From NCBI GenBank assembly GCA_022385805.1, contig MU277787.1, positions 5,316 to 58,703 of the forward strand: a DNA stretch of 53,388 bases. Direction: 5' to 3'. This document shows, one piece after another, positions 45,662-53,388 of the stretch. Position 1 is the first letter of the stretch. Each line of letters opens with the position of its first letter. Made by a program: the position numbers and the translations under genes. Below the pieces are notes generated by a model, which saw nothing but the letters and a program-made list of their open reading frames with translations, ran no database searches and had not been told where the DNA came from. The stretch comes from Pilatotrama ljubarskyi. Lineage: Eukaryota; Basidiomycota; Agaricomycetes; Polyporales; Polyporaceae.

Positions 45662-47237
45662 TTACAACTCGGATGCAGGTGGCGACGCTTCTAGTGGACG
45701 TTCTTGAGTGGACTCCGAACGCACTCGCTTCTTTGAGCGCTCCTCTCCCTCAGGTGAGTTAGCACGACGTCTCAGCAACTTCGGCTCGGACTTCAGGGTT
45801 GATGGGGCGGGCTCGATACTACTTGTACTGTGCGAGTATGCCTCAGCTCGGGCTGTGCGGCACTGGCTCTGGGGTCCAGAGTCAGCATATTTTGACGGCT
45901 ACTGCTCGACCAGAGCGTCCAAGAAACTTACGGCGTGCGTGATCTGAGCATTCCCCAGGACGACGAAATACTCGAGCTGCAGACGGTAACGATCCTCAGG
46001 TGTGAAGAGACGGTCTCCGAAGATGTTGTGCGCTATGGTGTTGATCGTACAGACACCGCACGAGCTCCCATCACGCTGTATGCCATGCGGGAGACAATTC
46101 CCTCGGTCGATGAGCTTTACTCCCAATTCCGCTTTTGCCCACGCAATGGCGCTCGAGGTGATGCGCGAAATTGCGGACATTAGTCGCGCGGGTCTGAGCT
46201 GCTTGCTAGCTGTAGGCATCAAAGAGTCCCCTGATAGGTGTGTCAGACGCCCCTGGGTCAGTTCGTTCATTTCGTAGAGTCGTGGTCAGCGCAGTTGGCT
46301 CACCGTATGATATGGTACCTTGAGCGAAGTCGATCAAGAAGGCGACCCAATGTTCGTTGTTCAGGTTTGCGAGGAAGTACAGTCGTTTCAGCCCCTTGTC
46401 AAGGACACGAGCACGGTAGCGTTGTAGAACCTCTTTTGACCCGGCACGCTCAGGTTTTCCGGCGACAGCAAGTAGACAGTGGTGAAAGGCGAGAGTTGCG
46501 ACAGCAATCTCTCGTGACAGTCCGGGATCTTGCTCTGCACGGACAGCGAGGTTGCTGACCAGCATATCAATAAGCTCATCATCTAGCCACTGGTCTGACA
46601 GCAAAAGGGCCAGAGTCTCTACGCTTGTCGCCGCCCCCAGAGCCCGGAGCTCAGCACCCCAAGCGAGCCGTTCCATCACATCCTGTACCTGCCTCGCGAG
46701 ATCCACAAGAGCGTATTGGGATGCCCACTGCGTGACCCACTCCTGTGCCCTCTGCCAAGCTGTCTGTTTGCTGATGATACGCGCCATTTCCTCCCAGTAC
46801 GACAACGCATAGAGGGGCAAGCGTGAGTACTTGAAGCGGAAGTCGACGATAGATCGTGCACCGTCAAACCATGCTTGACCGAAGGCGTCTTTGAGCTTGG
46901 CAAGGTATGTTGCTGGCGGGATCGACCTTGATCTGAAGCTCGGCGTGCTTATGTCTTCCGTCGGCAGCTCCTCAGTGAATGCAGCCTCCGCCCTCTCGTA
47001 GGATAGAAGGGATGCCTGGGCAGGCAGAGCGACCTTCAGAAGGGCGGACACAGGCACAGATGGGTCTGGAAAGATGGTTGGTAGCAGATCAGGTGGAACA
47101 GCAAGAACACGACGACGGGCAGCGAGGACCAGAGCAGGAGTGTTATTCTGAGGGTATGTTTTGTTGTTTTGTATCCAGTCCGAGTCCTTCCATTCATGAA
47201 GCAGTGCGTCATCATCGGTGACCAGGATAGGATCCAT
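45662..47237 (-). CDS. Ulp1-type (C48) cysteine protease of the transposon
   Basis: Exons 46304-47237, 45932-46230 and 45662-45868 give 479 residues from the Met in MDPILVTDDDALLHEW. The C48 core is complete. LSDQWLDDELIDMLVSNLA opens the domain; the catalytic His is in LNNEHWVAFLID (about 296); the Asp follows the splice in ISYGDSLMP (about 313); the Gln and nucleophile are in HGIQRDGSSCGVCTIN (Gln about 363, Cys about 369). The tail is basic and Ser/Pro-rich. Such proteases cleave SUMO-like conjugates; in transposons their role is unproven. The stop TAA overlaps a strong donor (GTAAGT). If that 60-nt intron (45606-45665) is removed, the frame runs into the transposase, giving a fusion of about 2,100 residues. 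Confidence 0.88.
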
Positions 47238-47909
47238 GACAGTTGTCCAAACGACGTTCACGACGAGCAGCGAGCAGCAGGATTCCAAGACACGAGAACG
47301 CTCGGATACATACAAATTGTCTACATTGGGTGAATTTCGCGTTTTCCCCTCCTTATTCTGGGCCAGATTTGGGCCATACGCTTTCCGAATATGCTGTATT
47401 TGTAAAATAGCCACCAGCCTGGCCCGGATTCGCGCGCTGACTGGATTTGCACGGATTCCGATGTGACTAAAAAGGTAGCGGTTGATTTGAACGGTGTCGA
47501 GGACGCTGGTGATTGGTAGCCTCATGGGTGAATGCTTCGCCCGCTGCACCGAGTCCGGGCTGCGGCATGCGTCACCGGCCCGATGTCATGCGGCCGTTGT
47601 CGGTCGGGGGCCGTGCATGTCTGTCCGGACAAGTTATCAGGCTTTCATCCGGGACTCAGAGCTTATGTCCGGAGGTTTACTGAGGGTTCGCGGCCGTTTG
47701 CCGGCCGGTTTGTCCGGATTGGAAGAGGCATAGGGGGGTCCGGGACCCCCCATTTTGTCCGGTCATGTCCTGAAGGTCCGCCTACCATTGTCAGGGGTCC
47801 TAGGCGTAGGCGATGGGTGGCCGGGGACATGGGGACAAGCGCCCATATAGGCGATGCGACGGAGGCCAGGGGACAGGGGACATCGCCTAACGTCTGGGAA
47901 GTACAGTAA

Positions 47910-48751
47910 GTGTTGGGCGCCATATCTACTACGGCATTTGCAGTGAAGGGCGGTGTTGCATGAGCGGAGTGAGACGACACGGGATTGGCCATGGCAACTG
48001 GATCCCTTATAGCTTCCCCGCGGTTCCTGGACGATCATTTGTGATCTGTTCCATCCAATGCCTTCCGGGGTCACCCGTCGGAATGGCGAACAAGAAATCA
48101 TCCGATAGTTTCGATGGTCTGACGGTGAGTTGAGTCATGTCACTGACGCCTTACATATAGTGCTTGCTCACGACTTGCGTGCTCTTGCTTGTCTATCCCG
48201 CATTCCGCTTCGAATTCTGTGAACAGCCGCGGCTATGATAGCCGTGAGAGCCAATGTCGCCCGAGGTGAGAGTGTCAGACATGTTATAAGTAGCTTCAAT
48301 CCGCGCTACGTGCCGGCGGCGGTTGATGACTGACCTCCGCTGTCCGCTGCTCGTGCCTGTCGCCAGGGATCTTATTGGGTGTAGCGATGCAGCCAGTGCC
48401 GTTGCCGTCGACGGGCTCCGGGGCTTACTTCTGCCCAACAGATCATTCGTCCGTCCATCACACTGCTGTGAGCAGGTGCTGATCATCTAGACCCCAGCGG
48501 CGGCTTGCGACGGGACCCCGCTATAAAGCACCCCGCTCCCGTCAACGGCTCCTGTTCCCTCAAACGCTGTTCCTGCCTCGCACCACTGCTTTCCCTCCGT
48601 AGACGAATCTTATTCCTCCCTGGGCTGGACGCGTTCTCATTGTAATCATATAAAATACCCCTACGCTATTCTTGATTTCCCTCGCATCGTCTCGTGCAAC
48701 TCCTGCTACAACTTGCTGATTCCACTCATTTCCGCATCCCACTATCTCGAC
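47910..48751. other. Upstream region of the malic enzyme gene
   Basis: Gene-free sequence follows the transposon. The right end holds the TATA box and a long C/T-rich 5' leader of the malic enzyme gene. No other feature was recognised. Confidence 0.4.
48522..48528 (+). promoter_or_regulatory. TATA box of the malic enzyme gene
   Basis: TATAAAG in a GC-rich surround lies 230 bp before the ATG at 48752, followed by a pyrimidine-rich leader. A leader of roughly 200 nt is implied. Confidence 0.6.
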
Positions 48752-50940
48752 ATGACTATAGTCCTCAACCCCGTCTGGTCCAACGGTGTTCAGAAGCTGA
48801 AGGTGGTCTCGCAAAGTGGGTCGACTCATGCCATGTGCGTGATAGTGCCACGCGGTTACTGACCGCCATGTCTCCCTAGCGCCCGTCAAGCCGGCCCGCG
48901 GACTTCTTCCTCCCGCCCACGATGAACAAATCCACGCCGTCCGCTGCATGCAGCAACTTCGCTCGAAGGACAAGCCCATTGAGAAATATATCTACCTCTC
49001 TCAGCTAAAGGATGCGGACCATGCCATGTTCTACCGCCTCTGTCTGGCGAACATGTCGGTTCGTCTTGCTCCTTTCACCCATGTCGGCGAACCTAGCTGA
49101 CCTAATATGTGTTACAGGAAATTACGCCTCTCATCTACACCCCCACTGTGGGCGACGCCTGCCTCCAATACTCACACATTTTCCGCAAGCCCGAGGGTCT
49201 AGTACGCACTCCGACTCGCGTCACGGAGTTCATCATCTGAAGCTTGCATTCAGTTCATCTCTATCAAGGACAAGGGCAACATTGGGAAGATCCTGCGCAA
49301 CTGGCCTCGCATTAACGAGGCTCGCATCTCTGTCGTGACCGATGGCATGTCTTTGTACTGAATCTATCGAGCCCTGCTGACCTTGTCCTAGGCTCACGTA
49401 TCCTTGGTCTCGGAGACCTCGGCGTGAACGGCATGCCGATCGCTATCGGGAAGCTCTCGCTCTACGTCGCGGGTGCTGGGTGAGCTTTTCCTTCTCTCAT
49501 GCATGCTGAAGTCAGCGCTCACTCGCGGCCTGCCTCGGACAGCATCCGCCCAGAGTCGACGGTTCCTATCTGCCTTGACCTCGGCACCGATAACCAGAAG
49601 TACCTTGACGACCCGCTCTACCTCGGCCTGCGCCAGCGGCGCATCCCGCTGTCAGATACGATCGAGTTCATGGAGGAGTTCATGCACGAGATGTCCACCG
49701 TGTTCCCCAAGCTTCTCATCCAGTTCGAGGACTTCGCCACGGACAAGGCGTTCGCGTACCTCGACTCATTCCGTGATCGCTACCCGCTCTTCAACGACGA
49801 CATCCAGGGCACCGGCGCCGTCGTCCTCTCTGGCTTCCTCAACGCCGCCAAGCTCTCGTCCGCTGCCTCCGGCCGCCCGCTCACAGACCACCGCATCCTG
49901 TTCTTGGGCGCGGGCTCGGCGGGTGTTGGCGTCGCGATGCAGCTCATGAGCTTCTTCAAGCTCCAGGGCTTGTCGACCGAGCAGGCGCGCGACCGCATCT
50001 ACCTTGTCGACTCGCAAGGCCTGATCTACGACGGCCGAGGGCCTATGGCTGAGCACAAGAAGTGTAAACCACGTACCACAAGACCTGACTTTCTCGAAGC
50101 TGACAGTTTCTGCAGACTTCTCGCGCAAGGACTACAACGGGCCGCCGATGACTGACCTGACGGACATCGTGAACTACGTGCAACCAACCGCTCTCCTCGG
50201 TCTCTCCACGACCAAGGTACGCTGCTCGCCTTGCAAACCGCTTGGGATGATTCGCTAAAATGCGCAATTCTTGTATAGGGCGCGTTCAACCAGCCGGTCG
50301 TCGAGGCCATGGCCGCGCTCAACCCCCGCCCCATCATCTTCCCTCTCTCCAACCCTGTCCGTCTCTCCGAGTGCCAGTTCCACGAGGCCGTCGAGTGGAC
50401 CCAGGGCCGGGTGCTCTTCGCCTCCGGCTCGCCTTTCCCCGAGCAAGAGTACATGGGCCGCGTTCTATACCCCGGCCAGGGTGAGTACCACTCTCCCCTT
50501 CTACGTCTCGTTACATGTACCTGCGCAACGGACAGTATGCTGACGGTTGCGACCTGCTATAGGGAACAACATGTACATCTTCCCCGGACTCGGTCTCGGC
50601 GCCATCCTCGCTCGTGCGGCCAGCGTCACGGACTCGATGGTCGAGGCGTCCTCGCTCGGGCTCGCGAACGCGCTCACGCCCGAGGAGCGTGCGCAGGACC
50701 TGCTGTACCCGCGCATCGAACGCATCCGTGAGATCTCGGCGCAGATCGCCCTCAGCGTCATCCGTGCCGCGCAGAAGGCGGTACGTCGTCTTTCTCTTCC
50801 GTCGTTTCACGGTTTGGGCATGCGCTAACGTGTATGCGATTGGTTTCGTGTGCTAGGGCGTGGACCGGTCGATCGACTTGCGGTCGATGTCGGACTCGGA
50901 GCTCCTTGCGTTCGTCCAAAGCCGGATGTGGAACCCCTGA
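48752..50940 (+). CDS. Malic enzyme (malate dehydrogenase, oxaloacetate-decarboxylating)
   Basis: Ten exons (48752-48815, 48880-49058, 49118-49201, 49254-49344, 49392-49479, 49543-50063, 50116-50216, 50279-50480, 50563-50780, 50857-50940) give 543 residues in one frame. It converts malate to pyruvate and CO2, producing NADH or NADPH. Family blocks are all present: [18 protein letters not shown] with the active-site Tyr, [18 protein letters not shown] with the catalytic Lys, the metal site in FEDFA and [18 protein letters not shown] (about residue 253), the nucleotide loop [13 protein letters not shown], and IFPLSNP ... [12 protein letters not shown]. No clear mitochondrial presequence is seen at the chosen start, so a cytosolic form is favoured. 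The intron after exon 4 has a GC donor. Cofactor preference cannot be fixed by eye. Confidence 0.95.
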
Positions 50941-51982
50941 ATGAGTGACACTTCACACCGCTGTCCCACCACCTCCTCCTTGTGGTTCGCCTGAGCTCTA
51001 TCTAGCTATACGCTGTGTCTTTTGCTTTCCGGGATTTGGGTTACTGATGTAGACATACGATATCTTCAAGTAATGAATGGATGACTCTGTCGGCGACGGT
51101 AGTGACCATCGACGCGGCCAAGACAAATCAGTATTCTGGAGACCACTTCCCCCGCTCCGCTCGAACGTAGTGAAGCTTTATTGGGCGTGTTCTGTCAAAG
51201 CCTGACAAATTAGGACCATTTGTACCTGAGGCTCAGCCTCAATGTTTGAACCTCGGAGCACCCATCCGGCTCGAACATGTACGGTCCTTTGAGATCGTCG
51301 AGGCACCTGTTGCCTGAGCTCTGTCTAGCTACACACTGTTTCTGGTGCTTTCCGGGTCTGGGTGACCGATGTAGATGTTATACGTTACCTCCGACTTAAT
51401 CAGTGGACGAGGCACTCCTGAGTGCATACCGTGCCGATCCGCGCCACCAAGCCAGGTCGTCATCTCGGACCCGTCCTGTATTGTATTGAAGCTTGAGGAT
51501 ATCAGGGCCATTCCGTTTCGACAATTGAGCCGCCCGGCGCTAAGTCAAACCGACGGGTTCGACGAACACGACCACGTAGTAGCGCTGCACCGCCTTTCGA
51601 TTGCCTGTCAAATCCTGCAGGCACGGCGTGAAAACCTATGTTGCTGACGGTTCGAATACGGGCAGAATGAGGCGATTCCAACAAGATTGCAACGACATAA
51701 GTACGATATAATAGCAGAGATAGAATAGCATCAGAATTGCTCGATTATAACGTGATTGCGTCGCGATTATACTCCAGGGCCGCCCAGGAATTTGAAAGGC
51801 AGGCGCCTTGAGCGCGCGTGCACCCGCATACGCGGTCACCTGTGTCAATGAGCAACGCGTCGCGAGCGTGTCGGGTGCCTTCGACGCCACCACCTCCGTC
51901 CACCCCTCTGGCTGCGGCTATATGCGTCTTACTCTCTTCCTTCTTCAACGCAGAAAGCTCTCTGTATCCTCAACATACCAGT
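50941..51982. other. Intergenic region with a partial duplication of the malic enzyme 3' flank
   Basis: A stretch at 50987-51052 just after the malic enzyme stop recurs imperfectly at 51309-51374 in the same orientation (GCCTGAGCTCTRTCTAGCTA and the CTTTCCGGG block). The rest is A+T-richer toward 51,700 and shows no gene. Confidence 0.6.
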
Positions 51983-53388
51983 ATGAGCTCGGATTCTGTC
52001 CTAGCAGTACGTTTTCTGCCCAGTAACAGTGTGGCTGCCAGTGAGCCGTGATCTGCAAACAATATCAAATTCTACCAGGCGGCCGCAAACGTACAGTATT
52101 CACAAGGTGTACGACAATGTCGCTGTTCAGTCTGCAGCAAGAAACCCACTGGCTTCGACTATCTCACGCCGCTGCAAATTGCTCGACATCGGAAAGCAGA
52201 CACAGTCCGTGCTGCTCAACAAGCAGCTACGAGTCGGAACGACGCTGCCTCGGCAACTAACCCATCCCGTATTGTACAGACTGACGCGACTCCCGCTGTT
52301 ACGATACACAGGCCGTCTACACCAGTGGTACAGCACGAACACCCTCGCACGAGCCCTTCGCGAGGTACAGCAATTGGACAAGCCGGTGGTTCTCAGGATC
52401 CACCTCTTGCCGGTCCTATGCCTGCTGTGGACTCGCGTATGTCCTCTGACGATGATCTGGACTGGGGATCACATGGCCATGATCTGCTGGACGACTCTGG
52501 GTACCTATCTGATAGTCCTTCTCAGCGCGCCGGAGATGACACCGAAGATGCTTGGAGCTCTAATTCTCCTCCTCCACATGATGTACCTCTTCCTGAGGCT
52601 GTTCTGGACGCTCCTGCTCGCGCTGCTTATTCTGGGAGGTCACCTAGTCCCGAGGATCCTGACGAGGCTGAACGACGCCGCCTTCTAGAGGACGACAGTG
52701 GTTCTGACCTCGTCCCTGCCTTCCGGGAGGTGCCGTCTGTTCGTCTGGCTTATATGCAAGGAGTCTTTGGCAACATCTTTGACCACCAGACCGTCCGCGC
52801 ATCTCAGCGTGTTATACGAACCGTCCTAGATGCTGTCGAGCTTGTGGGGATGCTACCTGCTCATCCAAAGCCTGCCCGCACACTGCAAACAGCTGGGCGA
52901 CGTCTTGGACTGCACCTTGACGACTACATCACTCAGATCCCGGTCTGCACTCACTGCTGGAAACCCTACACGCTGGAAGAGCTCGCGTCACTCGAGGCTC
53001 CGTCTTGTACTGTGCCACGGTGCCCTGGAATCGTGTACAAGGTCAATCTCAAGCGACGGCGCGAGGAAGACATATTACACGAAGGGCATAACAACGGCGG
53101 TGGTCCTAACATCCCGGGAGCTGGTTCCTGCGATTCGACAGCCCAGAGACGAGTCCCCGCCAAGATACAGCCTTGGTACTCCCTCGTGACAGGCCTCCGT
53201 CGCTATCTGCTACGCCCTGACTTCGTCGACAACCTCGTTGACATGTCTGACCATGTAGATCCGCCCCCCTTGAATGATGACACACCTATGCACGACATTT
53301 ACGATGGATCACGCTTTGGGCAGCTGCCGATGGGGCTCAAGCGTGTCATTGATGCAGATGGCGCGGTGAGGGACGTGGAAATCTCCCC
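51983..53388 (+). CDS. Tnp2-like transposase, 5' part (runs off the window)
   Basis: Exon 1 (51983-52006, MSSDSVLA) and exon 2 (from 52079, open to the window end) joined over a 72-nt intron give at least 444 residues. The N-terminus has a Cys-rich finger (VRQCRCSVCSKKPTGFDYLT) followed by IARHRK, then a long Ser/Pro/Asp-rich linker. The core-side blocks are VPSVRLAYMQGVFGNIFDHQ, the Cys pairs IPVCTHCWKPYTLEEL and CTVPRCPGIVYK, and MHDIYDGSRFGQLPMGLKRV. These are typical of the CACTA/Plavaka-type transposases common in agaricomycetes. No frameshift or stop occurs in the visible part. Terminal repeats of this element were not identified, so whether it is intact is open. Confidence 0.78.

Larger units (their letters stand above)
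40034..47809 (-). mobile_element. 7.76-kb Ulp1-carrying DNA transposon with 8-bp target duplication
   Basis: The element runs from 40042 to 47801. Both ends carry AGGACCCCTGACAATGGTAG as an inverted repeat of 21 bp. The 8-bp direct repeat AGGCGTAG flanks it (40034-40041 and 47802-47809). Subterminal regions are rich in TCCGGACA motifs in both directions, as expected for transposase-binding arrays. Both genes inside are on the minus strand: a Ulp1-type protease and a very large transposase, apparently intact. Eight-base duplications occur in hAT, P and KDZ elements; Ulp1 proteases are known passengers of KDZ, CACTA and Mutator elements. I could not settle the superfamily. Matching arms, perfect duplication and open frames suggest recent insertion. 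Confidence 0.93.
39857..47908. mobile_element. TA-flanked MITE (about 280 bp) split by the large transposon
   Basis: The left arm 39859-40041 starts CTGTGCTTCCCAGACGTTAG. The right arm 47810-47906 ends with the near-perfect inverse (TCGCCTAACGTCTGGGAAGT then ACAG). A TA dinucleotide stands on both sides (39857-39858 and 47907-47908), as left by Tc1/mariner-type insertion. Removing the 7760-bp insert and one 8-bp duplication leaves about 280 bp without coding capacity. Both arms contain CGGGGACATGGGGACA, an internal repeat of this MITE. Confidence 0.8.

Noticed and set aside
40034..47809. Assigning the large element to the hAT superfamily on its 8-bp duplication
   Set aside because: P and KDZ elements also make 8-bp duplications, and no hAT C-terminal dimerisation motif was seen.
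51600..51680. tRNA-like T-arm sequence (GGTTCGAATAC)
   Set aside because: No matching acceptor, D or anticodon arms could be drawn around it.
52029..52688. A 219-codon plus-strand frame
   Set aside because: It overlaps the Tnp2-like transposase in another frame and lacks motifs. The transposase frame has the zinc-finger and family blocks and continues to the window end.

Overview
The window is nuclear DNA of a filamentous basidiomycete, most likely an agaricomycete close to the polypores. The signs are GC-rich genes split by many short GT-AG introns (mostly about 47-110 nt), together with families typical of mushrooms: a FunK1 kinase, a DUF6533 seven-helix protein, a HET-domain protein, a PIN-like carrier and Tnp2-type and Ulp1-carrying DNA transposons. 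I assigned genes by rebuilding exons by hand so that splice sites, phase and family motifs agree. No rRNA, tRNA or CRISPR array was seen.

Left part (1-9,600): two related, mainly helical proteins of unknown function lie tail to tail (1354-2963 on +, 3372-about 5100 on -). They share an intron position, and their layout recalls alpha-helical pore-forming proteins. Next come a single-exon HET-domain protein (5754-7733), a MICOS/apolipoprotein-O subunit (8137-9099, -) and a 354-bp MITE with an 8-bp target duplication (9231-9584).

Middle (9,900-38,300): housekeeping and signalling genes. These are a small protein with an eIF4E-binding-like motif, the exosome subunit Rrp46, a DUF6533 membrane protein, the mitochondrial matrix protein Mam33/p32, a Zn2Cys6 transcription factor, an auxin-efflux-carrier-like transporter, a FunK1 kinase and an RRM protein. 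Three scattered genes (11276-12185, 15063-16046, 37502-38213) form one uncharacterised family of single-pass membrane proteins with two shared cytosolic motifs. A 0.4-kb copy of the 3' end of the transporter lies beyond the kinase gene, so the kinase is bracketed by direct repeats.

Right part (39,859-53,388): a 7.76-kb DNA transposon (40042-47801) with 21-bp terminal inverted repeats and an 8-bp target duplication has inserted into a 280-bp TA-flanked MITE. It carries a Ulp1-type cysteine protease with a complete catalytic tetrad and a very large transposase. The two frames can be joined by a canonical 60-nt intron, so they may be one protein. The 354-bp MITE near 9.2 kb is an internal-deletion derivative of the same family. 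After it come a ten-exon malic enzyme (48752-50940) and the 5' part of a second, Tnp2-like transposase running off the window edge.
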